Shown: positions 7,571-17,162, counted from the first letter of the stretch. The stretch: DNA of 64,000 bases from Bacillus sp. CH30_1T (GCF_008364765.1 NZ_VTUY01000001.1:435526-499525), one strand, 5' to 3'. Notes: generated from the sequence alone by a model not told the origin. Translations and numbers: made by a program.

Positions 7571-8860
7571 ATGAGAATTCGGGATTGGGACCGTAATTTA
7601 AAGGTCCGGCTGTTTGGGGAAGCAGCGATCAACATTACGTTCTGGATGTTCTTTCCGTTTTTGACGATTTATTTTACAGAGTCATTCGGAAAGCAAACGG
7701 CAGGATTATTATTGGTTCTTTCACAGGTATTCGCCGTACTCGCGAATCTGATGGGAGGCTATTGCGCGGATCGCTTTGGGCGTAAGCGAATGATGGTGTT
7801 CTCTGCATTCGGACAAGGCTTTGCCTTTTTAATCTTTGGACTTGCCAGTTCGCCTTGGCTCGATTCAGCCATGATCGGCTTTATCTGTTTTAGTTTGGTA
7901 GGGGTATTTGGGTCGTTTTATTGGCCGGCAAGTCAGGCGATGGTCGCCGATGTAGTGGATGAAAAGGACCGCAGTCATGTGTTTGCCGTCTTTTACACGT
8001 CCATAAATATCGCAGTAGTCGTAGGACCGATACTGGGCGGGATTTTCTATGTTCACTACCGCTTCGAGCTATTAATTGCCGCTGCGCTAATTTGCATGTT
8101 CTTAGCTCTTCTTTTATATAAAATGACGAGGGAAACAGCACCTCGAGACACAAGTAAGCTATTAGTGACAGAAGGAAAAAAGAAAGCCTGGCATAGTGTG
8201 ATATCAGATCAGATGAAGGATTATAGTGTTATTTTTAAAGACAAAACGTTTTTATTATTCATATTAGCAGGGATTCTCGTGGGTCAAACGTTTATGCAAC
8301 TGGACCTGCTGATTCCCGTATATATTAAAGATGTGATGGATGAAGCCACTCTGTTCAGTTTCGGCGACTGGTCATTGACCCTTGTGAGTGAGCAGGTATT
8401 CGGGTTAATTTTATCTGAAAATGGATTCCTGGTTGCCCTTCTTACGGTGGTCATCACGAGATGGATTACGAAATTCCGTGAGCGCAATGTGTTCATCCTA
8501 TCCTCTGTCATCTACGCCGTTTCAATTTTTATGTTTGGACAAACAAGCTCGGTTTGGATGTTTGTGATTGCCATGGCGGTGTTCACATTCGCAGAGCTCA
8601 TGACAGCAGGTATCCAGCAAAGCTTCGTTTCAAAGCTTGCACCGGATCATATGCGGGGGCAGTACTTTGCCGCAGCCAGCCTTCGCTTCACAGTCGCGAG
8701 AACGATCGCACCTCTATCCATCACTCTCTCACTTTATGTAGGGTATGATTGGACGTTTATCATCCTGGCGATCCTTGCTCTATTGAGTGCGGGACTTTTC
8801 TTCATCATGTTCGAGCGCTTTGAAAAAGAAGAACTGGAATTGAAGAAAGCTGTTCAATAA
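7571..8860 (+). CDS. MFS transporter, drug/multidrug efflux type
   Basis: A 429-residue major facilitator with 12 predicted helices. The loop 2-3 signature GGYCADRFGRKRMM is intact. The closest broad class is the MdtG/YttB-like drug:H+ antiporters. ATG 7571 follows GAGGGGAGGA. It stands alone, with a hairpin terminator directly after the stop codon. The substrate cannot be deduced. Confidence 0.88.
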   Translation: MRIRDWDRNLKVRLFGEAAINITFWMFFPFLTIYFTESFGKQTAGLLLVLSQVFAVLANLMGGYCADRFGRKRMMVFSAFGQGFAFLIFGLASSPWLDSAMIGFICFSLVGVFGSFYWPASQAMVADVVDEKDRSHVFAVFYTSINIAVVVGPILGGIFYVHYRFELLIAAALICMFLALLLYKMTRETAPRDTSKLLVTEGKKKAWHSVISDQMKDYSVIFKDKTFLLFILAGILVGQTFMQLDLLIPVYIKDVMDEATLFSFGDWSLTLVSEQVFGLILSENGFLVALLTVVITRWITKFRERNVFILSSVIYAVSIFMFGQTSSVWMFVIAMAVFTFAELMTAGIQQSFVSKLAPDHMRGQYFAAASLRFTVARTIAPLSITLSLYVGYDWTFIILAILALLSAGLFFIMFERFEKEELELKKAVQ

Positions 8861-8861
8861 A

Positions 8862-8900
8862 AAAAGGAATGATCCGCAATGGATCATTCCTTTTCTTTTT
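8862..8900 (+). terminator. MFS gene terminator
   Basis: Fourteen-bp perfect stem (AAAAGGAATGATCC) with a 5-nt loop, followed by a T-rich tract. Confidence 0.85.
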
Positions 8901-9157
8901 ACAGTCCTAAACTTAAACCATCATCGTCAGACTATAGCATTGTATTTAGACCAAGGTTGAACTCGATGTCTGAAGAATCTTCATTTTCCACAAAAGAATT
9001 TTCAGAAAAGGATGAATCCAAAAAATTCCCTTTACCCCCTTTTTTCATCAAAAATGAGATGTTACAATGTACAACCGTAAGCAATCTTAACGTAGCTCCA
9101 TAAAGAGCTAGTCGGAGATTCCAATCAATACTAAGCAAAGAAAGGATGTATATTTCA

Positions 9158-9286
9158 ATGCATATCGGAAGCAAAGGCTGGTACGTAGAAAAACTAAAAA
9201 AAGCGGGAGTACGCCGCTACGAAGAACGCAAAGTAGAATCCTACAAAAAACACGTTCTTGCAAACCTGTTAGAACGTACAAAATAA
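9158..9286 (+). CDS. YflJ-type DUF2639 small protein
   Basis: A 42-residue protein starting MHIGSKGWYVEKLKKAG after AAAGGATG. The GSKGWYV-x-x-LKKAG-(I/V)RR start followed by KxESYKxHVLxNL matches the DUF2639 family of tiny Bacillus proteins (B. subtilis YflJ). Function is unknown. A hairpin built of the GGGACGGACC decamer follows 14 bp after the stop and probably acts as terminator. The upstream gap 8901-9157 holds no other credible gene. Confidence 0.8.
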   Translation: MHIGSKGWYVEKLKKAGVRRYEERKVESYKKHVLANLLERTK

Positions 9287-9298
9287 GAAGACACAAGA

Positions 9299-9358
9299 GA
9301 GGGACGGACCTCGATTCCTATGACCAGGTCATAGGAATGAAGGTCCGTCCCTCTTTTT
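9299..9358 (+). terminator. Decamer-pair hairpin terminator
   Basis: An inverted pair GGGACGGACC (9301-9310) / GGTCCGTCCC (9342-9351) with an inner paired ATTCCTATGACC segment, followed by TTTTTT. This is one of five inverted decamer pairs in the window. Confidence 0.75.
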
Positions 9359-9520
9359 TATTTCAGCAGTTTGTAAGAACTATTATTTTTGGAATTTTGT
9401 TAAAAATAGTGAAATAGTATCACCACGTTTTTCCATGCATTTCTTTTCAAAAAAACTATTGTGATAGTCTTCAATCGTGTGATAGAGTAGAAAACATATT
9501 TCAAATCAACTTCATACGAA

Positions 9521-9594
9521 TTCCTTATATATCTATGGTGATATGGACCATAAGTCTCTACCTGGCAGCCGTAAAGTGCCGGACTATAAGGAAA
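9521..9594 (+). ncRNA. Purine riboswitch aptamer, guanine class
   Basis: P1 is a perfect 9-bp pairing of TTCCTTATA (9521-9529) with TATAAGGAA (9585-9593). P2 has an ATGGT/ACCAT stem with a GATATGG loop, J2/3 reads AAGTCTCTACC (canonical AAGTTTCTACC), and P3 has loop GCCGTAAAG. The specificity nucleotide in the GGACTAT segment is C, which in known purine riboswitches selects guanine/hypoxanthine rather than adenine. It sits upstream of a nucleoside transporter. Confidence 0.93.
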
Positions 9595-9666
9595 GTCTTT
9601 TCTATATGCTGTTTGTGTATGGAGACTTTCCCTATTTTTTAGAGAATGTCTTCATGCACTTTTTTT
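9586..9666 (+). promoter_or_regulatory. Riboswitch expression platform: antiterminator and terminator
   Basis: The terminator pairs GTGTATGGAGACTTTC (9615-9630) with 9644-9659 (one mismatch plus G-U pairs), followed by seven T. The competing antiterminator pairs the 3' strand of P1 (9586-9598) with AGACTTTCCCTAT (9623-9635). Ligand binding holds P1, frees the terminator arm and stops transcription, so guanine should switch the gene off. Confidence 0.85.
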
Positions 9667-9743
9667 ATATTTTCGAGAGGTCAGACATCATACGACGTAA
9701 ACCTGAGGATTCGTTGAAGATTACATGTTGGGGGATTGGTATT

Positions 9744-10937
9744 GTGAGTTTAGTATATGGCATCTTATCATTACTTGGAGTTCTATTTTTAGCATGGCTG
9801 TTGAGCAGCAACCGCTCAAGCATTCAATGGCGCACAATCATCATCGGGATCTGCCTGGAATTCCTTCTTGTCTTGTTTGTATTAAAAGTCCCATTCGGAC
9901 AAACCATTTTGAAAAAAGCTGCTTTAGGCGTACAGAAAGTCATCGACTACAGTAATGAAGGAATCATGTTCGTGTTCGGGGGATTTTTTGAGAAGGGAAC
10001 GAACATTTCATTTGTGTTCGCAATCAATGTTCTGGGTGCGATCATCTTTATTTCTGCACTCATTTCGGCTCTTTATTACTTACGAATCATCCCGTTTTTT
10101 GTAAAATATATCGGAATCGGGTTGGGTAAAATCCTTGGGACAACAAAGGTTGAGTCGTTTAATGCAATCGGAAATTCCTTTCTTGGTTTGGCGGAGGCTC
10201 CCCTTTTGATTAAACCTTATTTAAAAAAACTGACGCGTTCTGAACTTTTTGCCGTTATGGTTGGGGGAACTGCTTCAGCAAGTGGAGCGATATTAATCGG
10301 ATATTCTCTGATGGGAATCGACATGAAATTCCTCCTTCTATCCGTCTTTAGTGTACCTATCGTCTCTCTTGTGATTGCCAAAATCATCGAACCAGAAACG
10401 GAAGATTCCAAGACGAATGGAGATATTTCGTTAGGAAAAACCACTCATACAAACGTATTCGAAGCGATTTCCGAAGGTGCCCTTAGTGGTACACAACTTG
10501 CCATCAATATTGGTGGACTGCTCATCGCGTTTATCGGGATTCTTGCTCTCGTCAACGGATTACTCGGTGCTGTTGATATGAGTCTTTCCACGGTCTTCGG
10601 TTACCTGTTCTATCCACTGGCACTACTCGTCGGTATTCCAATGGATGAGGCGTTCCGTGCTGCCTCCATCATCGGGACGAAGCTTTCTGTGAATGAATTT
10701 GTCGCATACAAAGAACTTTCAGGAATGATGAACGATCTTTCACCCAAAACCGTTGCCATTCTTTCCGTTGCCCTTTGTAACTTTGCGAACCTGTCTTCGA
10801 TCGGTCAATTGATTGTCGGCTTGGGTTCTTTGGAGCCGACACAACGTCCAATGGTTTCTAAGTTAAGCTTGAAGGCCATCATAGCCGGCACACTGGCGAG
10901 CTTCATAACGGCCATTATCATTAGTATATTTCTATAA
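9744..10937 (+). CDS. Concentrative nucleoside transporter (NupC/NupG family)
   Basis: A membrane symporter for nucleosides with 397 residues, from GTG 9744. The frame is open from 9543, but that part overlaps the riboswitch and its terminator. GTG 9744 follows GGGGGA by 8 nt and gives a family-length protein; TTG 9714 is a second possibility. Family features include EAPLLIKPYL in the gate region, GGTASASGAILIGYSLMG, and the C-terminal NEFVAYKEL and NFANLSSIGQLI motifs. Guanine riboswitch control suggests guanosine or related purine uptake, as for B. subtilis nupG, although the sequence is also close to the NupC/YutK branch. Confidence 0.9.
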   Translation: MSLVYGILSLLGVLFLAWLLSSNRSSIQWRTIIIGICLEFLLVLFVLKVPFGQTILKKAALGVQKVIDYSNEGIMFVFGGFFEKGTNISFVFAINVLGAIIFISALISALYYLRIIPFFVKYIGIGLGKILGTTKVESFNAIGNSFLGLAEAPLLIKPYLKKLTRSELFAVMVGGTASASGAILIGYSLMGIDMKFLLLSVFSVPIVSLVIAKIIEPETEDSKTNGDISLGKTTHTNVFEAISEGALSGTQLAINIGGLLIAFIGILALVNGLLGAVDMSLSTVFGYLFYPLALLVGIPMDEAFRAASIIGTKLSVNEFVAYKELSGMMNDLSPKTVAILSVALCNFANLSSIGQLIVGLGSLEPTQRPMVSKLSLKAIIAGTLASFITAIIISIFL

Positions 10938-11028
10938 TTTTTTCTCGTGATTATGTTTCTTCCGACCCCCTTTAGTGAATAGTATAAGGTAGCAATCTTT
11001 TTTACATTGACAACGGAAGGTGAATTCA

Positions 11029-11532
11029 TTGAGAGAAAAAAAGTTCATGAAAGAAACGAAAACAAGTAAAACGACCCACGTTCTTCCACCCGACACCAAC
11101 CATCATGGTACATTGTTTGGTGGAAAACTGATGGCCTATATAGATGACGTGGCCTCCATTGCCGCTACCCGTCACGCCCGCAAGCCCGTCGTAACGGCTT
11201 CAACAGATTCCGTCGACTTCCTGCAGCCCATCAAAGTCGGGGATGCTGTGACTTTGGAGGCGATGGTCACATATACCGGACGCAGCTCCATGGAAGTTTG
11301 TGTGAAGGTCACTTCAGAGGTGCTTTTAACAGGTGAAACCAATGTGGCAGCCATCTCCTTCTTAACCTTTGTTGCTTTAGAAGGCAATAAACCCGCCGTC
11401 ATTGCGGAAGTCGTCCCGGAAACAGAAGAAGAAAAATGGCTGAACGAAACCGCAAAGAACCGTGCCGAGCACCGTAAAGCACGCAAAAAACATAGTCAGG
11501 AACTTGCGGAGTTTTTCCGTAAAGCGTATTGA
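11029..11532 (+). CDS. Acyl-CoA thioesterase, YkhA-type hotdog protein
   Basis: This enzyme hydrolyses acyl-CoA. The 167-residue protein begins at TTG 11029, six nt after GGAAGGTG. The hotdog signature is clear: PDTNHHGTLFGGKLMAYID, with the catalytic-region asparagine and glycine, then ASTDSVDFLQPI and YTGRSSMEV. It is close to B. subtilis YkhA throughout. It is single-gene, with a terminator immediately downstream. Confidence 0.9.
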   Translation: MREKKFMKETKTSKTTHVLPPDTNHHGTLFGGKLMAYIDDVASIAATRHARKPVVTASTDSVDFLQPIKVGDAVTLEAMVTYTGRSSMEVCVKVTSEVLLTGETNVAAISFLTFVALEGNKPAVIAEVVPETEEEKWLNETAKNRAEHRKARKKHSQELAEFFRKAY

Positions 11533-11538
11533 TGAAGG

Positions 11539-11570
11539 GAGATGCTTGAAGAGAGCATCTCTTTTTTTTT
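11539..11570 (+). terminator. Thioesterase gene terminator
   Basis: GAGATGCT/AGCATCTC stem, 7-nt loop, then nine T. Confidence 0.9.
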
Positions 11571-11582
11571 GGGAAGAGTCCG

Positions 11583-11640
11583 TTCGCCGATATATTTGAA
11601 TTTCGCCGTTAAAATGGAATTTTCGCCGTTATCCTGGAAT
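11583..11640. repeat. 20-bp-phased short repeat array B (TTCGCCG core)
   Basis: TTCGCCG begins at 11583, 11602 and 11622, with fillers ATATATTTGAAT, TTAAAATGGAAT and TTATCCTGGAAT. Spacing is 19-20 bp. Confidence 0.7.
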
Positions 11641-11710
11641 CCGTTCTCCTTCCTCTTATTAATCATACGAATAAATTCCTAATCTTAATTAATACGGCGA
11701 ATTAGCCATT

Positions 11711-11812
11711 CGCTGATATATATGGAATTCCGCTGATAAACGGTACGATTTCGCTGATATATCGAAAATTCCGCTGATAAAATGTAAATTTCGCTGATAT
11801 CTTGCGTTCGAT
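11711..11812. repeat. 20-bp-phased short repeat array C (CGCTGATA core)
   Basis: CGCTGATA begins at 11711, 11731, 11752, 11772 and 11792 (20, 21, 20, 20 bp). Units alternate between TATAT-type and TAAA-type fillers. The region from 11813 to 12010 is pyrimidine-rich and holds a decamer copy at 11981 but no gene. Confidence 0.8.
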
Positions 11813-12050
11813 ATCTAAAACGCTTCTCCTCTACCGTCCAAAATTCAGCCCCTCCCCCTTTCCGATTATATCAATTACGATTCCCGACCAGATAATGGTG
11901 AATATCATCCAAATCACACACTCACCCCGTAAACTCCAATCACTCCCACAACACTTTTTTCCCTCCTCCCCTTCAAAATAGGTCCGTCCCTCCGATAATA
12001 CAGAGGTACGGACATGTGAAATGTCTCAATATTTTTTTGGAGGTAACGGT

Positions 12051-13031
12051 TTGAAAAAGTTAATCAGCATGTTTCTTCTTGTCATGCTTGTTGTGGCGGG
12101 ATGTTCCACCACACCCATGACGGAAGAAGCGAGTATAGAAAAGCAGCAGAGTATTGGAATTCTTCTCTCTGACACAGGGCTTGGAGATGGATCGTTTAAC
12201 GATTCAGCATTTAGAGGATTAGAAAGGGCACGTGATGAATTAGGTATTTTATTTGATTATAGAGAAGCACCGGATGGAAACTTTGAAGAAGCACTTCAGG
12301 AGCTTGTCGATCAGAAGCATGAGCTTGTGATCGGCCTTGGATTTTCCATTCAAGATGCGATTGAAAAGGTTGCAAAAGCAAATCCTGACCAGAAATTTCT
12401 ATTAATAGACGGATTCTCAGATGTGGATAACATTACATCGATTACGTTTAAAGAACATGAAGGCAGCTTCCTTCTAGGTATGGTGGCAGCTATGAAATCA
12501 AAAAGTAACACGATTGGTTTCATTAGCGGAGCAGATGTTCCTGTTATTCAACGTTTTGAAAAAGGGTTTGAACAAGGTGCTCAGTACATCAATCCTTCCA
12601 TAAAGGTATTGAAAGACAACGCCGACAACTTTGGTGACGCTGAGCTTGGCAGGAAAATAGCCGAGAACCAGATGAAACAAGGCGCCGATTTTATTTATCC
12701 TGCGGCTGGTTTTACAGGAGTTGGAGCGATTCAGGCTGCGCAAAAAGCAGGCATTTTGTCTGGAGGGGTCGATTCAGATCAATACTTCATTGCCGAAAAA
12801 TCAGTTGTCACCTCCATGGTCAAAAAAGTGGATAACGCGGTTTTCAACATTACAAAAGAACTCATTTCAAGTCAAAAAATAACTCAACAAGCCTATGAGC
12901 TTGGTGTCAAGGAAGATGGAGTGGGATTAGCCCCCATTCGTGTCACTAGCTTGTCTCCTGAAGAAACAAAACAATTAGAAGACGCAAAAAACAAAATCAT
13001 CACTGGGGACATTACGATAAAATTGCAATAA
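12051..13031 (+). CDS. BMP-family substrate-binding lipoprotein
   Basis: A membrane-anchored binding lipoprotein of the basic membrane protein (BMP/Med) family, whose members bind nucleosides and feed ABC importers. The start is TTG 12051 after TTGGAGGTAACGG. The signal peptide ends in a VVAGC lipobox. The BMP opening motif [17 protein letters not shown] is present, followed by [27 protein letters not shown] split over the usual positions and SGGVDSDQY near the C-terminus. No ABC transporter genes follow; a chemoreceptor starts 22 bp downstream, so it may present its ligand to that receptor. Confidence 0.88.
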   Translation: MKKLISMFLLVMLVVAGCSTTPMTEEASIEKQQSIGILLSDTGLGDGSFNDSAFRGLERARDELGILFDYREAPDGNFEEALQELVDQKHELVIGLGFSIQDAIEKVAKANPDQKFLLIDGFSDVDNITSITFKEHEGSFLLGMVAAMKSKSNTIGFISGADVPVIQRFEKGFEQGAQYINPSIKVLKDNADNFGDAELGRKIAENQMKQGADFIYPAAGFTGVGAIQAAQKAGILSGGVDSDQYFIAEKSVVTSMVKKVDNAVFNITKELISSQKITQQAYELGVKEDGVGLAPIRVTSLSPEETKQLEDAKNKIITGDITIKLQ

Positions 13032-13053
13032 ATCTCATCTAAGGAGTATTCTC

Positions 13054-14712
13054 ATGGCATTAAAAAAACGTTTACTGATTTTGGGACTTATCCCACTGAT
13101 CCTTTCGACGATAATCATTGGTTACATCGTCTCTCAATTGATTTCTCTTCAAAATTCTGCAAATGAAGATGTACAAGTGCTTCTGGAGACAGAGAAATTG
13201 CGGGGAGATCTGGTTGTGGCAAAGCAGGCACTATCCAATTACTCCGTCAATTCAACAGCAGAAAACAAACAAATGGTAGAAGGTATGCTGGAAGAAACTT
13301 CTACGCAGATCTCAGATTTGAACAAGCTTTTGACAGTTAAAAATCAGCAAGAAACTCTTTCATCCATCAAGACGAAATTCACAGATTTGAAGACTGCCTC
13401 AGATGCAGCTCTCAGCGAAATGAACAAAGCGGAGATCAAGCGCCAGTCGATTCGCATCTCCGGAGTCCTGAACGATATTTATCTATTAACGAACCAAACA
13501 AATGATTGGTATCAAAACCTATTAAAAGAAAGCAAGAGGCAAATTGAATTTATTGTATGGGTGTCAGTGATTGGATTCATCTTAACCATCATCCTCTCTA
13601 TGGCAGCATCTACCTTATTGACACAGCGAATTGTGAAGCCTTTAAACATTATGGTGAATAACGCTGAAAAGATGGCCAATGGTGATTTAACGATTTCAGT
13701 TGAATCGGTTAAAGAGAAAAACAGTAAATTTGAAGTGGACAAACTCCAAACGGCTTTTCACCATATGGTTCTGAACCTGCGGAGTACGGTTCAATCCGTC
13801 CATGATATCGGATCAAATGTAGAGAAATTCACCCAGGATGTACGCTCACAAATGACGAGTTTGGCAGAAAGCAGCAACCAGGTGGCGGTTTCGACTGAAG
13901 AATTGGCAAAAGGAAGTCAATCCATCTCTGAAGACATCCAATCAACGGCTGCCTTAATGTCACTGATGGGTGATGATTTTGCCCAGAATGTGAGACAAAG
14001 CGGAGAATCATCCGCTAGCAGTAAAGTGGCATTGGATTCGGTTGAGCATGGTCGCGCATCCTTAAATAAGCAGCAGCAATTTGCCGAAATGATCGCTGAA
14101 TCTTCTTCATCCATCATGGATTCCATCGAACATTTTGCCCAATATACCGGTGAAATTGAACATGCCTCCCATGCTGTCAGGGAAATTGCCGATCAAACAA
14201 ATCTCTTAGCACTAAACGCAGCAATCGAAGCAGCCAGAGCCGGGGACGCAGGAAAAGGATTCGCCGTCGTTGCCCAGGAAGTCCGAAAACTGGCAGTAGA
14301 CTCATCCGTTGCAACAGAGCGAATAGGGAACATGGTCGCAAATATCAAAAATGGCATCCACTCTATTATGGAAGCTTCTCAAAAGGGAAAATCCCTTTCT
14401 ACTCAGCAAGTGGACTCCATGAGTGTAACAGAGCATGCGTTTAAAGACATCTCAGGAAACGTTTCAACCATTTACGAAAATTTAGTACAACTTGAAAATG
14501 GCATGCATGCTTCGAATGAGCGTACCAACCAAGTGATTGCAGCCATTGAAAACATCTCGGCGATCACAGAGGAAACCGCTGCCGGAACTGAAGAAATTTC
14601 TTCTTCTACTGAAGAGCAGTTAAGGTACTTCGAACAAATGAATGAACAAGTAGGAAAATTGAACGGAATGACAGCAGAAATGAAAAATGAATTGGAGCGA
14701 TTTACGCTCTGA
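13054..14712 (+). CDS. Methyl-accepting chemotaxis protein with HAMP
   Basis: The 552-residue receptor has TM1 (about 7-27), an extracellular helical domain (about 28-165), TM2 (about 168-190), HAMP ([19 protein letters not shown]), and a signalling domain with the tip [23 protein letters not shown] 13054 follows AAGGAG. It lies 22 bp after the BMP lipoprotein, consistent with one operon and a lipoprotein-assisted sensing role, which is inference. A terminator follows. Confidence 0.93.
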   Translation: MALKKRLLILGLIPLILSTIIIGYIVSQLISLQNSANEDVQVLLETEKLRGDLVVAKQALSNYSVNSTAENKQMVEGMLEETSTQISDLNKLLTVKNQQETLSSIKTKFTDLKTASDAALSEMNKAEIKRQSIRISGVLNDIYLLTNQTNDWYQNLLKESKRQIEFIVWVSVIGFILTIILSMAASTLLTQRIVKPLNIMVNNAEKMANGDLTISVESVKEKNSKFEVDKLQTAFHHMVLNLRSTVQSVHDIGSNVEKFTQDVRSQMTSLAESSNQVAVSTEELAKGSQSISEDIQSTAALMSLMGDDFAQNVRQSGESSASSKVALDSVEHGRASLNKQQQFAEMIAESSSSIMDSIEHFAQYTGEIEHASHAVREIADQTNLLALNAAIEAARAGDAGKGFAVVAQEVRKLAVDSSVATERIGNMVANIKNGIHSIMEASQKGKSLSTQQVDSMSVTEHAFKDISGNVSTIYENLVQLENGMHASNERTNQVIAAIENISAITEETAAGTEEISSSTEEQLRYFEQMNEQVGKLNGMTAEMKNELERFTL

Positions 14713-14719
14713 TAATGGG

Positions 14720-14746
14720 AAAATGCCTCTTGGTGGGGCATTTTTT
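14720..14746 (+). terminator. Terminator of the BMP-chemoreceptor unit
   Basis: AAAATGCC/GGCATTTT stem followed by further T residues. The following 450 bp to mreBH hold one isolated decamer (15011-15020) and no gene. Confidence 0.8.
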
Positions 14747-15155
14747 CATTTGTTAGAATGATTGTTTTAGACTACGAATCGGTCGTTCGTATTGTGATTC
14801 CACCCAAGATAAAAAGGAAATATCCAAATTAGTATTAAAAAAACACGTTAATCTGCTACAAGAGTCCCCTTCCCCTCCATTTTCACCTAAGTCCCATCCC
14901 ATATGACCACCTGTGGGTCCAGAAAAACCCCTTCACCACCATCCGACTACTCCAAACATCCCTATATATATTACAGAACGTTTAAATTTTTTTAACGAAC
15001 AAAAAATCAAGGTCCGTCCCTAAATACTATTATAGGTATACAGAAACCCTACATCATACACTTTTACTTTTTTAAAAACGCTTTCACTTCTGTCATACTT
15101 TGTAACAATTTGTCGTTGGTAAATATCTCCACCTTCATAACCCTCAAAAATCTCC

Positions 15156-15186
15156 TATACTGTATAGAAGGTTATACTGTCTAGAA
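15156..15186 (+). repeat. Two 14-bp direct repeats upstream of mreBH
   Basis: TATACTGTATAGAA (15156-15169) and TATACTGTCTAGAA (15173-15186) differ at one base and are offset by 17 bp, directly before the ribosome site of mreBH. They may be tandem promoter elements or a regulator site. Confidence 0.5.
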
Positions 15187-15209
15187 TTCTTATAGTTGGA
15201 GGAATATTG

Positions 15210-16214
15210 ATGTTATCAAACTCTGAAATTGGTATCGATTTAGGAACTGCAAATATACTTGTTTATAGTAAAAATAAAGGAATTATACTTAATGAACCTT
15301 CTGTTGTCGCGATCGACACAGAGAATAAAACGGTATTGGCGGTTGGAACCGAAGCCAAGAGCATGATCGGAAAAACGCCAGGGAAAATCGTGGCTGTACG
15401 CCCGCTTAAAGATGGTGTGATTGCCGACTTTGACGTGACAACTGAAATGTTAAAACAAGTGATGAAAAAAGCGAGTAAAAAACTTGGATTCTCTATCCGC
15501 AAGCCAACGGTTGTCGTTTGTACGCCTTCTGGTGCAACAAGTGTCGAGAGAAGAGCGATTCAGGATGCCGTGAGAGGAAGCGGCGCGAAATCCGTGACCC
15601 TTATTGAAGAACCTGTTGCTGCTGCCATCGGGGCAGACTTGCCTGTAGGAGAGCCTGTTGCCAACGTAATCGTTGATATCGGTGGTGGTACAACGGAAGT
15701 AGCAATCATCTCTTATGGTGGCGTTGTTTCTTGTAACACGATCCGTATCGGTGGAGACCAAATGGATGAAGATATCGTTCAGTACGTTCGCAAACGTTAC
15801 AATCTTCTGATTGGTGAAAGAACGGCTGAATTAGTGAAAATCGAAGTGGGTCAAGCACTGATCGACCATGAAGAAAGAACGATGGATATTCGTGGACGTG
15901 ATTTGGTTACTGGACTTCCCAAAACGATCGAACTATCATCAAACGAAATTCAGGATGCATTGAAAGAATCTCTTCTTCACATCTTAGAAACAATCCGTGC
16001 GACATTGGAAAATTGTCCTCCTGAACTAAGTGGGGATATTGTCGATCGCGGTGTGATTCTGACTGGTGGCGGAGCACTTCTGAACGGACTTCAAGATTGG
16101 TTAAGCCAGGAAATCGTCGTACCGGTTCACTTAGCTCCAAATCCGCTAGAATCAGTGGCAATCGGAACAGGACGTTCTCTATCCGTGATTCACAAATTAC
16201 AAAAAGTAAAATAA
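15210..16214 (+). CDS. mreBH: Actin-like cell-shape protein MreBH
   Basis: MreBH is a bacterial actin homologue that guides lateral-wall synthesis and autolysins in Bacillus. The 334-residue protein has phosphate-1 motif [12 protein letters not shown], phosphate-2 [13 protein letters not shown], and adenosine motif [13 protein letters not shown]. Identity to B. subtilis MreBH is very high along the whole length. ATG 15210 is preferred over TTG 15207 given the GGAGGA spacing. It stands alone, unlike mreB of the mreBCD operon. Confidence 0.93.
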   Translation: MLSNSEIGIDLGTANILVYSKNKGIILNEPSVVAIDTENKTVLAVGTEAKSMIGKTPGKIVAVRPLKDGVIADFDVTTEMLKQVMKKASKKLGFSIRKPTVVVCTPSGATSVERRAIQDAVRGSGAKSVTLIEEPVAAAIGADLPVGEPVANVIVDIGGGTTEVAIISYGGVVSCNTIRIGGDQMDEDIVQYVRKRYNLLIGERTAELVKIEVGQALIDHEERTMDIRGRDLVTGLPKTIELSSNEIQDALKESLLHILETIRATLENCPPELSGDIVDRGVILTGGGALLNGLQDWLSQEIVVPVHLAPNPLESVAIGTGRSLSVIHKLQKVK

Positions 16215-16220
16215 GAAGAT

Positions 16221-16248
16221 ATCCCCCATTAATTTGGGGGATTTTTTT
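16221..16248 (+). terminator. mreBH terminator
   Basis: ATCCCCC/GGGGGAT stem with an 8-nt loop and seven T. Confidence 0.9.
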
Positions 16249-16341
16249 GTAATCAACTGCAAACTCACCTATTTACCCCACTAACCATTTTTTCAAACAT
16301 GTGTGATCCAAATTCTTATTTCATTCGTTAGCTTATTATAA

Positions 16342-16690
16342 TTGAGTTCAGCTCCTTTGTTTAGTATCTTTATTGTATTTACATGCCTTGATGCGATCCG
16401 CAGACGAAAGAAACATGAGTCTATTGAATATATAGAGAAAGACTCCCTGCAAGTGACCCATGAAACTCCTGCCGACCAGTTGGAATGGAAAGAAAAAGGA
16501 GCAGCGATACGGGATTGTATCCAGTAGTTGAAAGAGGATCAGCAAAACATTGTGCAATTATTTTACTTCAAAGGATTGACTCAACAATCCATTGCCGATT
16601 CAACTGACATTCCACTTGGGACTGTCAAGGGAAGAATCCGTTTGGGGTTAAAGCATTTACACACGTGTCTTAAAGGGAAGGCGGGTAATC
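16342..16690 (+). pseudogene. ECF sigma factor remnant
   Basis: One frame encodes the end of sigma region 2 (FTCLDAIRRRKK) and a full region 4 helix-turn-helix (LTQQSIADSTDIPLGTVKGR, then IRLGLKHL). The two are interrupted by an amber codon at 16525-16527. The N-terminal half of region 2 is absent. The product cannot be a working sigma factor, so I call it a pseudogene. After region 4 the frame runs into sequence of a different protein (AGNQFKDMWSKHIGF), indicating a deletion fusion. Confidence 0.78.
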
Positions 16691-17150
16691 AATTTAAGGA
16701 TATGTGGTCCAAGCATATCGGATTCTTCGTTGATTATGTAGAAGCAGCAGGTGCTGAAGAATGAAGTAGCGAAAGAGGAAGCCCTTAAGAATCTGGATGG
16801 CTATCGTGCAGAATTCACCAAATTCCTTGAAACAGCAGCAGATGGCCGTTTAAAATCTGACGCCCTGGCAGAAAGACTTCAAATACATGTTGAGCAACTG
16901 GTGGAGCATTCGACAGCTATGCAGCTGGAGATTACGAAAAATCCTGGGATCAAATCCGTATGGCGTATGAGCATTTGCTGATCAGTTTCCTGACAAATTC
17001 AAAGCCAATATGGCTTCTGAAATGCCAAACATCGGTATGGGTGGAACGGCCGGAAACGAATTCCCGTTCGAATTCCTACTTGCAGCCCTGCTGATCATCG
17101 CTAGTGGAACCACACTAGGAATGAAAAAATACGCTACACACAAAAAATAA
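16690..17150 (+). pseudogene. Frameshifted remnant of a secreted or anchored protein
   Basis: Pieces of one protein lie in different frames: GNQFKDMWSKHIGFFVDYV, then KNLDGYRAEFTKFLETAADG (16780s), then GDYEKSWDQIRMAYEHLL (16930s), then FPDKFKANMASEMP and a C-terminal hydrophobic helix with a basic tail (GMKKYATHKK, stop 17148-17150). At least three frame changes are needed. Proteins with helical repeats like this often sit beside ECF sigma genes in Bacillus, as here. The family name is uncertain. Confidence 0.65.
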
Positions 17151-17162
17151 TAGGCAAAGATG

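Noticed and set aside
8879..9103. 74-codon plus-strand frame after the MFS gene
   Set aside because: It begins inside the MFS terminator hairpin, has no ribosome site, and its composition is low-complexity.
9543..9743. N-terminal extension of the nucleoside transporter
   Set aside because: This open stretch lies within the guanine riboswitch and its terminator and has no ribosome site; GTG 9744 gives the family length.
6628..11812. Phased short repeats as CRISPR arrays
   Set aside because: Units are only about 20 bp with 5-8 bp cores and similar, not diverse, fillers. There is no leader and there are no cas genes.
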